Origin: CAZTHC01 sp964613425
Lineage (GTDB): Bacteria > Bacillota > Clostridia > TANB77 > CAG-508
Direction of reading: 5' to 3'
Length of the DNA stretch: 20,896 bases
NCBI GenBank assembly: GCA_964613425.1
Contig: CAZTHC010000019.1
Location: 1-20,896 of the forward strand
The notes under the pieces are model-generated. The model had not been told where the DNA came from. It ran no database searches and saw nothing but the letters and a program-made list of their open reading frames with translations. Shown here in pieces: positions 8,255 to 14,956 of the stretch; the first letter of the stretch is position 1, and each line of letters starts with the position of its first letter. Position numbers and translations under genes: made by a program.

Positions 8255-9763
8255 TTATTCATAAATATCAAATTGTAAAATTGTTCCTGTTTTTGTGTAA
8301 TTATCCAATATATATCCGCGAACCTTATCCGGATTTTGCCAATTCCTTTGATAATTGTCATTTAATAATAAATATATAGCATTTTCTTCATTGTTTATTC
8401 TATTTATTAGTCCGTCTTCACCTTCGCCACCGAAATTTCCCTTCATAAACATATCATAATCTTTATTATATACGTTTATTGGTATCATATATAAAGCAGC
8501 AGAAGCATCCAATATATACACATTTTTATTTTCTTTTTTCTTTTTTATAATATAATCATCTATTGTCTCTATTGCTTGTTGATGTCCATTAATTATATAT
8601 CTAAAATGTTTTACTCCTTTATCACATTGATTTTGATAATTAATAATATTTTTTACAGAAAATAATATCAATAGTATTGTTATTGTTGTGATAATTGTTG
8701 AGTAAAAAGTATTAAAAAATGGCAAAATTGATTTTTGTTTTTCTCTTTCCATAAGGAATTTTTTTACATTTCCATATATAATATACATAAATGCTAATAT
8801 TAATGGTAATGACCCTATTAAGAAATGAATTGTATCTGTTATAGGAAGTGCCACTGATAGTGAAATTATGCCATACACTAACATAATAAATAATTTTCTT
8901 TTGTAGTGATTATTCGGAGTTTTAGCTATTGTTACGTAAAACATATAAATAGCTGTTATTGGTAATACGATTGCAAAAAATTTAGCTGGGATAGTACCAT
9001 ATTGAATTAAATAAGTAACTGGTATTGAATTGCTAAACGTTTTTATTCCTAAAAATGTATAGTCAATAAACTGTTCAAAAGAACCTGTAACTAAAAAATA
9101 CATGAGCATTATTATAACAGGAATTATCATTCCCATAAATCTTGTTCCTGCTATTTTTAAAAATAACTTTACTCTTTTTAAATTTGTCATTATTAAGCAT
9201 TTGTATAGTATAACTGTTAAGGCCAATAAACCTCCTGTTGTTTGCTTACAGCAAATTGCTAATCCTGCTAAGAATCCTAAACCTAAATCCAATTTCATGT
9301 CATACACATAAATAGCATCTTCTTGCCTCATTTTTCTTAATTCTAAATATATAATAGTTAGTGTAATTAATAATATTACAAAATTATAGTCTAAACAAAA
9401 ATAATTTCTAAATACACACCCTATAACAAATGTACATATTATTCCTCTTTCTACATCTAAATTTAGCTTCCTAAGCACCTTATATGACATATATAAGATT
9501 GATGTTGCAACCAGTATTGCTAGAAATCTCATTACTAACAATTCATTTGCAAATATGCTTAGTGCAAATGCAGATAAAATTGAAACTAACGGTGTTATTA
9601 CCATATTAAAATCTTTATATGGAATTTTTCCTTCTGCTATGTTTTTAGCAAAGTTATAATTCCATATTTCGTCTAAATCTCCTAATGGTCTAATTAATAT
9701 TATTGGTGCAATAATTATTAATATTATTATAAACAATATGACATTTTCTCTAATTTTCTTCAT
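8255..9763 (-). CDS. Polytopic membrane glycosyltransferase (GT39-like)
   Basis: The 502-aa protein has an N-terminal membrane segment, then the loop RPLGDLDEIWNYNFAKNIAEG with the Asp-Glu pair expected of GT-C enzymes, then IPYKDFNMVITPL. About ten hydrophobic segments and a C-terminal soluble domain ending FDIYE follow. It probably uses a lipid-linked sugar at the outer membrane face; donor and acceptor are unknown. The gene starts 19 bp after the ruvB stop, with a weak AGGGG ribosome binding site, and lies in the ruvB operon. One CGC codon occurs near the end, so CGC is readable here, but no in-phase CGG occurs. Confidence 0.72.
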   Translation of the reverse strand: MKKIRENVILFIIILIIIAPIILIRPLGDLDEIWNYNFAKNIAEGKIPYKDFNMVITPLVSILSAFALSIFANELLVMRFLAILVATSILYMSYKVLRKLNLDVERGIICTFVIGCVFRNYFCLDYNFVILLITLTIIYLELRKMRQEDAIYVYDMKLDLGLGFLAGLAICCKQTTGGLLALTVILYKCLIMTNLKRVKLFLKIAGTRFMGMIIPVIIMLMYFLVTGSFEQFIDYTFLGIKTFSNSIPVTYLIQYGTIPAKFFAIVLPITAIYMFYVTIAKTPNNHYKRKLFIMLVYGIISLSVALPITDTIHFLIGSLPLILAFMYIIYGNVKKFLMEREKQKSILPFFNTFYSTIITTITILLILFSVKNIINYQNQCDKGVKHFRYIINGHQQAIETIDDYIIKKKKENKNVYILDASAALYMIPINVYNKDYDMFMKGNFGGEGEDGLINRINNEENAIYLLLNDNYQRNWQNPDKVRGYILDNYTKTGTILQFDIYE

Positions 9764-9782
9764 ATGTTATACCCCTAAAAAA

Positions 9783-10783
9783 TTATTTATAATCTATTCC
9801 TAAATGTTTATATGCTAATGGTGTTACAGTTCTTCCTCTTGGAGTTCTTGCGATGAAGCCAATTTGCAACAAATATGGTTCATACACATCTTCAATTGTA
9901 TCTGTTTCTTCTCCTATAGTTGCTGCTAATGTATCTAATCCTACCGGTCCTCCAGCATATTTTAATATAATTGTTTCTAACATTTTTCTATCAACTTCAT
10001 CTAGTCCTAATTCATCTACTTCCAATTTATTTAAAGCAATTTTGGCTATTTCTTCAGTAACATTTCCATCTGCTAGAACTAGTGCATAATCTCTAACTCT
10101 TTTTAATAATCTATTTGCAATTCTAGGTGTTCCCCTTGAACGTAAAGCAATTTCGTATGAACCTTTTTCATCAATTTTAATATTCATAATTTCTGCTGAA
10201 CGTTTTACTATTGTGTTTAATTCTTCTGGAGTATAAAGTTCTAATCTGTTTACAATTCCGAAATCTATCTCTTAGAGGTGTTGTTAATGAACCTGCTTTT
10301 GTGGTTGCACCTATTAATGTAAACTTTGGTAAATCAATTCTAATTGACCTTGCACTTGGTCCTTTTCCTATAATTATATCTAATGAATAATCTTCTAATG
10401 CTGGATATAATATTTCTTCTACTGTTCTGTTTAACCTATGAATTTCATCTATGAATAAAACATCATTTTCGTTTAGATTTGTAAGAATTGCTGCTAAATC
10501 TCCTGGTTTTTCTATTGCTGGTCCGAGAAGTAATTCTAATATTAGAGTTCATTTCTGTTGCGATTATGTTAGACAAAGTAGTTTTTCCAAGCCCTGGAGG
10601 TCCATATAATAAAACATGGTCTAATGGTTCTCCTCTTTTTTTTGCTGCTTCTATATATATTTTCATATTTTCTTTTACTTTTGTTTGTCCTATATATTCA
10701 CTTAATGTTTTCGGCCTTAAAGAATTTTCTACTTTTTCTTCTGTTTCATCCTGAATACTTGGTATTAGTAAATTTTCTTCCAT
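9783..10783 (-). CDS. ruvB: Holliday junction helicase RuvB, with two +1 frameshifts
   Basis: AAA+ motor that drives branch migration with RuvA. The gene is split into three frames that join exactly when two extra Cs are skipped. Codons 1-86 (ending TCT, 10526) include Walker A GPPGLGKTT at residues 61-69. After the C at 10525 come 88 codons with Walker B IDEIH (112-115), sensor 1 LIGATTKAG and LRDRF. After the C at 10260 come 158 codons with RSRGTPRIANRLLKRVRDYA and the winged-helix end TPRGRTVTPLAYKHLG. The total is 332 aa, normal for RuvB. The second shift falls inside the arginine-finger motif LRDRFG. Without shifting, the product is 106 aa and lacks Walker B. The start follows GGAGAG, with a good promoter upstream. 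No ruvA is adjacent; the next genes downstream are membrane glycosyltransferases. Confidence 0.96.
10257..10263 (-). other. +1 frameshift site TTT-C-GGA in ruvB (second)
   Basis: The frame entering this site reads AGA GAT AGA TTT CGG AAT and soon ends in TAA. Skipping the C at 10260 gives AGA TTT GGA ATT GTA, the invariant DRFGIV of RuvB. The P-site codon UUU can re-pair with UUC after a +1 slip, so this is the easiest of the four sites to explain by classical slippage. Confidence 0.93.
10522..10528 (-). other. +1 frameshift site TCT-C-GGA in ruvB (first)
   Basis: The zero frame reads ATT ACT TCT CGG ACC and ends 20 codons later. Skipping the C at 10525 gives ITSGPAIEKPGDLAA, the conserved RuvB segment between Walker A and Walker B. 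There is no homopolymer and no obvious Shine-Dalgarno-like stimulator upstream. Confidence 0.93.
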
Positions 10784-10805
10784 ATATCTCTCCTATTTTT
10801 TTATA

Positions 10806-10834
10806 ATTATATAGTTAAATATTAATTTATGCAA
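10806..10834 (-). promoter_or_regulatory. Promoter of the ruvB operon
   Basis: The minus strand has TTGCAT (10829-10834), a 17-bp spacer and TATAAT (10806-10811), about 23 bases upstream of the ruvB start. Only the -35 differs from consensus. Confidence 0.72.
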
Positions 10835-10870
10835 TACTTTATTAAGTATTTATAAATCTATTTTTGTTCT

Positions 10871-10915
10871 AAAAAAAGAAGGAGAGATCGCATATAATTA
10901 TATATTACGATCTCT
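10871..10915 (-). terminator. Probable terminator of the broken orphan gene
   Basis: The minus strand forms AGAGATCG paired with CGATCTCT around an AT-rich, self-complementary interior, followed by CCTTC and then TTTTTTT. It lies just after the stop of the 10929-11381 gene. The five bases between stem and U-tract make it weaker than the other terminators here. Confidence 0.6.
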
Positions 10916-10928
10916 AAAAAAATAAAAT

Positions 10929-11381
10929 TTAGTCTCCATCTGGATGAACTGGATTATACTGAAGTATACCATTGTGGATTACAACAGTTCGAGAATAGCT
11001 AATTCCCCTAGGATAAACATTTACTATATGTTGTCCACAGAAATCATCTATCTGCGGACCTAACATTGAATTATAGTATAAAATGATTATTCCCTGTGCC
11101 TTACATTTCTTTTTCAATGAAGAGATATAATAATTATGACTTCGAGGCATATATGCATATTTTTTACCTCTTTGTGCATAAATTTTTACAGCTCCCATTT
11201 TAAAAAGAACAAAGTCCTCTTCAGAGTATACCCTGTCGTTTTTCTCTAATGCTTTCTCATATTCTTACCGCATACCTATTTTGTCTATATATCGATATGC
11301 CGCAAGACTGTGTCCCACACCTTCAGTATGAAGTACAGTTTCATCTGGAAAATAAAAACCTATTTCTATTTTGTCCCGCAT
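10929..11381 (-). pseudogene. Orphan gene of unknown function with an in-frame TAA at codon 39
   Basis: I do not recognise the product. ATG 11381 follows AAAGGAGGTG and a perfect promoter. The frame encodes 38 residues (start MRDKIEIGFYFPDETVLHTE, end DKIGMR), then TAA at 11265-11267. It continues in the same frame with EYEKALEKNDRVYS and a soluble, basic C-terminal part that includes AQRGKKYAYMPRSHNYY, to a proper stop: 151 codons in all. The downstream half (from 11198) has no ribosome binding site of its own. Codons 2 and 38 are CGG, and CGA is used as well; the second CGG directly precedes the TAA. A +1 shift at either CGG leads to early stops, so both must be read as Arg. Codon use unlike the neighbours suggests an imported gene now decaying, or stop readthrough. 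Confidence 0.65.
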
Positions 11382-11414
11382 TTGGGACACCTCCTTTATT
11401 AATATAATATATTT

Positions 11415-11443
11415 ATTATAACAAAATAAGTATTTTATGTCAA
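11415..11443 (-). promoter_or_regulatory. Consensus promoter of the broken orphan gene
   Basis: The minus strand has TTGACA (11438-11443), exactly 17 bp, then TATAAT (11415-11420), about 34 bases before the ATG at 11381. Its upstream flank TAACAATTGACAT matches the promoter of the 5910-6176 gene. Confidence 0.82.
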
Positions 11444-11458
11444 TTGTTATATAATTTT

Positions 11459-11477
11459 GAGCGTATTCAATACGTCC
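11459..11477. repeat. Dispersed intergenic palindrome, copy 3 (degenerate)
   Basis: GAGCGTATTCAATACGTCC is followed by CTACATTATGCAATAAATATATT. It matches the family in both the palindrome and the 3' flank. It lies between the orphan-gene promoter and the tmRNA terminator. Confidence 0.65.
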
Positions 11478-11526
11478 CTACATTATGCAATAAATATATT
11501 GTTTAATCGTAATTGACATATTTCAT

Positions 11527-11554
11527 AAAAAAAGAATAAACCTAAAGTTTATTC
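11527..11554 (-). terminator. Terminator of tmRNA
   Basis: The minus strand forms GAATAAAC-TTTAG-GTTTATTC followed by TTTTTTT, starting a few bases after the CCA end of the tmRNA. Confidence 0.85.
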
Positions 11555-11558
11555 CCTT

Positions 11559-11915
11559 TGGTGGAGATGAGGAGAGTCGAACTCCTGTCCAATAACTTTT
11601 CCATATAAACATCTACAAGTTTATTTTGTTATTTAAATTCCTTTAAAATTCGCTAACAAACAAGCTAATTATAAAGTAGCTTTATAAAATACCCCTTATC
11701 TTCTAAAGCAAAAGATAACTTCGTTTCCCACTATTTTTGCGCTTTATTCTAAAACGTAGGCATTAAAGATAAAGCGAGCCGCTAAAATTAAGCAGCGTAA
11801 GCTAATTTTTGATTATTATCAGCGTTTATTTTTTGTGTGCCTTTTTAGGTGGCCAGGCACATCCACCACTTGCCATTTATACTTCTAAATTATTGTCGAT
11901 GCCAAATACATCCCC
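11559..11915 (-). ncRNA. ssrA: tmRNA (transfer-messenger RNA)
   Basis: Rescues stalled ribosomes and tags the nascent protein for proteolysis. The 5' end GGGGATG pairs with CATCTCC just before the 3' ACCA. The 3' T-arm region reads GGAGTTCGACTCTCC. The tag reading frame (11788-11823) starts at GCT and encodes ADNNQKLAYAA before TAA, ending in the expected hydrophobic -AA degron. A TATAAT -10 lies at 11927-11932; the -35 is poor. Length (~357 nt) is normal for a one-piece tmRNA. If CGG is poorly decoded here, ribosomes that fail to shift would be natural tmRNA substrates; that is inference. Confidence 0.95.
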
Positions 11916-11973
11916 GTAACACTAATATTATATAATATTTTTGCAAATATAACTACATTTTTTAAAAATTCTC

Positions 11974-12002
11974 TTGATATTTATTTTAAATAATGTTAAA
12001 CT
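11974..12002 (+). promoter_or_regulatory. Promoter of tRNA-Trp and the M23 peptidase gene
   Basis: TTGATA (11974-11979), a 17-bp spacer, then TAAACT (11997-12002), about 21 bases before the tRNA. It fires away from the tmRNA promoter. Confidence 0.6.
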
Positions 12003-12022
12003 ATCTAAGTAATATTTTTCAT

Positions 12023-12096
12023 AGGGGTGTAGTACATCGGTAGTATAACGGTCTCCAAAACCGCTGAGGAAGGTTCGATTCCTTCCACCCCTGCCA
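12023..12096 (+). tRNA. tRNA-Trp (anticodon CCA)
   Basis: A 74-nt cloverleaf with encoded CCA. The acceptor stem is AGGGGTG with CACCCCT, discriminator G. The anticodon loop CTCCAAA places CCA at 12055-12057. The T-arm is GGTTCGATTCC. The first anticodon-stem pair is an A-C mismatch (12048 with 12064), a small oddity. The anticodon is the standard one for UGG, so this tRNA gives no support for reading CGG as Trp. Confidence 0.95.
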
Positions 12097-12128
12097 ATAA
12101 TATTATTTTTTTATTTCTATGGAGTTTT

Positions 12129-12704
12129 ATGTTTAATAAATTATTTTATTCTCTTTTTGGTTTAATTCTTATTTTATCTGTAATTCTATCATGTTTTTTT
12201 ATTCCAAATGTTTCGAATTCAACACCTATTATTAATTACACTTTTTTTGAATTAAACTCAAGTAATTTTTTATGGCCTACGCCTGGTTATTCTGTAATAA
12301 CCTCTTATTTTGGTAGTCGAAAATCCCCAATTACTGGTGCTTCATCTTACCATAGTGGCATAGATATTGGTGCGCCAACTGGTAGCAATATTGTTGCTAT
12401 TTGCAGTGGTAAAATTACATATACCGGTTTTAATGGTGCTGGTGGATATTCTATTATTCTAAAGAACGATAATTTTACAATTTCATATTGTCATGTTTCT
12501 CCAAACTATATTGTTCACGTTGGTCAATTTGTAAGTAAAGGTAGTATAATAGGTAATGTTGGCCCTAAAAATGTTTATGGAGTTCCAAATAATCCATATA
12601 AAGATTCAAGAGGGAATCCTACAAATGGTGCAACTACAGGTCCTCATTTGCATTTTACAATAAAAAAAGACGGCAAAGCCGTCAATCCTTTAAATTATTA
12701 TTAA
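12129..12704 (+). CDS. Exported M23 (LytM-type) peptidoglycan endopeptidase
   Basis: Zinc metallopeptidase that cuts peptide cross-links in the cell wall. The 191-aa protein has a hydrophobic N-terminal segment (about residues 9-26), probably a signal or anchor. The LASA/LytM fold follows, with zinc ligands His75 and Asp79 in YHSGIDIG and the HLH motif at 173-175 in GPHLHFTI. GGAG lies four bases before the ATG. It is on the plus strand directly after tRNA-Trp and may share its transcript. Its stop lies one base from the stop of the convergent zinc-ribbon gene. Codons for KKDGKAV near the end overlap the terminator of that opposing operon. Its partner proteins are unknown. Confidence 0.9.
   Translation: MFNKLFYSLFGLILILSVILSCFFIPNVSNSTPIINYTFFELNSSNFLWPTPGYSVITSYFGSRKSPITGASSYHSGIDIGAPTGSNIVAICSGKITYTGFNGAGGYSIILKNDNFTISYCHVSPNYIVHVGQFVSKGSIIGNVGPKNVYGVPNNPYKDSRGNPTNGATTGPHLHFTIKKDGKAVNPLNYY
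12662..12683 (-). terminator. Terminator of the efp operon, embedded antisense in the M23 gene
   Basis: The minus strand reads GACGGC-TTT-GCCGTC followed by TTTTTTT, a textbook intrinsic terminator, 23 bases after the stop of the zinc-ribbon gene. On the plus strand the same bases encode part of the M23 C-terminus, with no U-tract in that direction. Confidence 0.85.
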
Positions 12705-12705
12705 A

Positions 12706-13194
12706 TTACATATCGTCATCTTCGTCACAATCGCATTCTTCGCAATTACAACTTCCGCCACATTTATCTTCATGGTCGCAACATGAACATCCATGCTCGT
12801 CTTCATCGCAATCTCCTGTCCAGTCTAGCTCTATTGTGTTATTACATTCTGGACATTTTACTTCGTCTTTTAATTCATCATATTCTACCATAAATTCGTT
12901 ATTACAATATGGGCATACTATTTCAAAATCACAATCTTCTTGTTCGTATATATCTTTTTCAATTGTTTCTACTGTTTTAGCAACACTAGACAATTTACTT
13001 TCTAAAGATACCATATTTTGTAATATTGCTTCTATTTTAGTGTCTGTTAATTCTTGTATTTCTTGAACTTCTTGTACAAACATATTTGTTAATACACTCA
13101 TTTGTGTTTTTGCGTATTCCAAATCTGTTTTATCTTTTATATTCTCTTCTAAATTCTTAATTATTTCCTTATAGTCTTTGTTAATATTAGACAT
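12706..13194 (-). CDS. CD1247-type coiled-coil and zinc-ribbon protein
   Basis: Function unknown; matches the Clostridia family found next to efp. The 162-aa protein has a long alpha-helical, coiled-coil-like N-terminal half (to about residue 85). A zinc ribbon with CPYC and CPEC knuckles follows, and the tail is very acidic and Cys-rich (GCSCCDHEDKCGGSCNC), ending in DEDDDM. It is probably cytoplasmic and binds metal through the ribbon. The start ATG follows GGAGAG and lies 11 bases after the efp stop, so the two form an operon that ends at the 12662-12683 terminator. The Cys/Asp tail may also bind metal, which is inference. Confidence 0.8.
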   Translation of the reverse strand: MSNINKDYKEIIKNLEENIKDKTDLEYAKTQMSVLTNMFVQEVQEIQELTDTKIEAILQNMVSLESKLSSVAKTVETIEKDIYEQEDCDFEIVCPYCNNEFMVEYDELKDEVKCPECNNTIELDWTGDCDEDEHGCSCCDHEDKCGGSCNCEECDCDEDDDM

Positions 13195-13205
13195 TATTTC
13201 TCTCC

Positions 13206-13772
13206 TTAAACTCTTTCCATATATTCGCCAGTTCTTGTATCTATTCTAATAGTATCTCCTGTATTTACGAATAGAGGAACATTTATTGAATATCCTGTTT
13301 CTAATTCTGCTGGTTTTGTTGCATTTGTTGATGTGTTTCCACTAAAACCTGGTTCTGTATATGTAATAGATAATTCTACAAATAAAGGTGGCTCAATTGC
13401 AAATACTTTTCCTTTAAAAGATAATATTTTAACATCTGTATTTTCCTTTAAGAATTTTAGTGTATCTCCTAAATCTGCTTTATTTAAAGGAATTTGTTCG
13501 TATGTTGTATTATCCATGAAATAGTATAAATCTCCATCTGAATATAAATATTGCATATCTCTTTTTTCTATTTCTGCTCCTTGTAATTTTTCAGATGGGT
13601 TAAATGTTTTTTCTAATACTGACCCATTAATTACGTTTTTTAATTTTGTTCTTACGAAAGCTGCTCCCTTTCCTGGTTTTACGTGTTGAAATTCAACAAC
13701 TTTATAAACAGATCCTTCTAATTCAAATGTTGTTCCGTTTCTTACATCTCCTGCCATATAAACTTCTGCCAT
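13206..13772 (-). CDS. efp: Elongation factor P
   Basis: Relieves ribosome stalling at polyproline stretches by binding next to the P-site tRNA. The 188-aa protein has the KOW domain with VKPGKGAAFVRTKLKN, whose loop Lys (about residue 35) is the usual modification site, then two OB domains ending GDTIRIDTRTGEYMERV. I chose ATG 13772 (MAEVYMAGDVRNG) because GGAAGGAG lies about 10 bases upstream. An ATG six codons further up would be inside that ribosome binding site, and one at 13757 is possible. A good promoter precedes it at 13811-13839. As a translation factor, it sits just downstream of a gene that needs +1 shifting, but no link is shown. Confidence 0.96.
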   Translation of the reverse strand: MAEVYMAGDVRNGTTFELEGSVYKVVEFQHVKPGKGAAFVRTKLKNVINGSVLEKTFNPSEKLQGAEIEKRDMQYLYSDGDLYYFMDNTTYEQIPLNKADLGDTLKFLKENTDVKILSFKGKVFAIEPPLFVELSITYTEPGFSGNTSTNATKPAELETGYSINVPLFVNTGDTIRIDTRTGEYMERV

Positions 13773-13810
13773 ATTTATTTCTCCTTCCAATTTTTAAATT
13801 TCATTTTTAT

Positions 13811-13839
13811 ATTTTACTACAAATTTATGCTAAAATCAA
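13811..13839 (-). promoter_or_regulatory. Promoter of the efp operon
   Basis: The minus strand has TTGATT (13834-13839), a 17-bp spacer and TAAAAT (13811-13816), about 39 bases before the efp start. It separates efp from the upstream peptidase. Confidence 0.65.
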
Positions 13840-13874
13840 GGCTTTTATGTTTTTTACATATAATATTTAAATAA

Positions 13875-14937
13875 TTATATTATAGTATAATTTTTCTCAG
13901 AATTTGTTAAAGATATACTTCCAGATTTTGTAACTAAAATTGTATCTTCTATTCTTACTCCAAATCTTCCTGCTATATAAATTCCTGGTTCATTTGTTAT
14001 TACCATATTCTCTTTTACAAGATTTTCATTTAATGAATTTATTGATGGTGCTTCATGAATCTCTAAACCGAACTCCATGACCCAATGAATGAATTAAATC
14101 AAAGTTGTGTAATCTAAAATCATTTTCTACCATTTTTGTAATTACCCTAATATTCATATTTTCCTTAACTTCTTTTGTTGTTAAAACTTGATTTTTCAAA
14201 ACTAAATTATATATAGGTTTTATTTCTTCTGGTACTGAGTCTATGAAAATAGTACGAGTCATATCTGAACAATATCCTTCGTATTTGCAACCCATATCTA
14301 TTATTATTGGTTCGTTTGCTTCTATTACTTTATCTGTTGGTTCCGCATGTGGCATTGATGAGTTTGCTCCAGAAGCTACTATTGGTTTAAAAGATATATC
14401 TTCTGCTCCATTTAGTGCAAAAAACTTTTCAATTTCTAATGCAACCTCTTTTTCAGTCATTCCCTTTTTTATAAATTTAAGTAAATGTGAAAAGCAATCG
14501 TCTGTGATTTTACAAGCATGCTCTATTTTTCCTATTTCTTGATTATCTTTTATTATTCTTTGTTTTTCTAAAAAGCTTTCCGTTTCAACCAAGCTGTTAA
14601 CTTTATATTTTTCCATAATGGTTTTGAATTGGCTATATGTTACATAATTTTCCTCAAACCCAACTCGTTCACAGAACATAAAGAATTCTTCATATTCTTC
14701 TTTTGAAACATTTCTACTGTCCATTATTATTATTTCATCTTCAATAGTTACTACACTATTAACAGCTTCTATGTATCTTGAATCTGTTATGTATATATTT
14801 TCTTTTCTAGTTATTAAAAGAATTCCTTCTGCTTTTATATTGGTTAAATATCTTACATTGATTGGATTTGAAACAATCATACCTTGCATATTTAAATTTT
14901 TTAGTTTTTCCCTAAGCCATCTAATTTTTTCATTCAT
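13875..14937 (-). CDS. yqhT: Xaa-Pro aminopeptidase (M24 family), with a +1 frameshift
   Basis: Removes N-terminal residues ahead of proline; cytoplasmic dinuclear-metal peptidase. Codons 1-289 (to GTT at 14071) hold the creatinase-type N-domain and the M24 fold with metal ligands in IDMGCKYEGYCSDMTRT and the His of HSLGHG. An extra C at 14070 breaks the frame; without a shift the protein ends five residues later. Skipping it gives HGVGLEIHEAPS, then the ligands Glu in NEPGIYI and VRIED, for 353 aa in total, normal for this family. Both essential Glu ligands lie after the shift, so activity requires it. GGAGGTG precedes the ATG. It follows the prepilin peptidase by 19 bp and precedes efp, the order seen for yqhT-efp in Bacillus. 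Confidence 0.93.
14067..14073 (-). other. +1 frameshift site GTT-C-GGT in the Xaa-Pro peptidase gene
   Basis: The zero frame reads CAT GGA GTT CGG TTT AGA GAT TCA TGA. Skipping the C at 14070 gives CAT GGA GTT GGT TTA GAG ATT CAT GAA, the conserved GHGVGLEIHE of M24 peptidases. This is the one site where the restored codon is GGT rather than GGA, so more than one tRNA-Gly must be able to enter. Confidence 0.93.
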
Positions 14938-14956
14938 ATAGAAACACCTCCTAAAA

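Noticed and set aside
8146..8361. 71-codon minus-strand frame between the two membrane proteins
   Set aside because: It overlaps both genes in another frame and has no family features.
9783..10783. Three separate genes or a dead ruvB pseudogene
   Set aside because: All three segments keep conserved motifs with no other stops, and the joined length matches the family exactly.
10929..11198. Downstream half of the broken orphan gene as an independent 89-aa gene
   Set aside because: There is no ribosome binding site before its ATG, and coding continues in the same frame upstream to 11381 except for one TAA.
4036..14073. Sequencing or assembly errors as the cause of the four frameshifts
   Set aside because: All four are the same base in the same codon phase before a Gly codon and not in homopolymers, while many U-GGN junctions in the same genes are unaffected. 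Random or homopolymer errors would not be this specific. Reads would still settle it.
4036..14073. CGG reassigned to Trp, Gln or Gly as a plain three-base codon
   Set aside because: Three-base reassignment would leave the downstream frame wrong; each site needs a net +1 movement.
4036..14073. prfB-like programmed shifting driven by an internal Shine-Dalgarno
   Set aside because: GAGG or GGAG lies close upstream at two sites (polA, M24 peptidase) but not at either ruvB site, and none has a stop codon in the A site.
13875..14078. 67-aa open frame as a separate gene
   Set aside because: It is the C-terminus of the M24 peptidase, joined through the C-GGT shift site.
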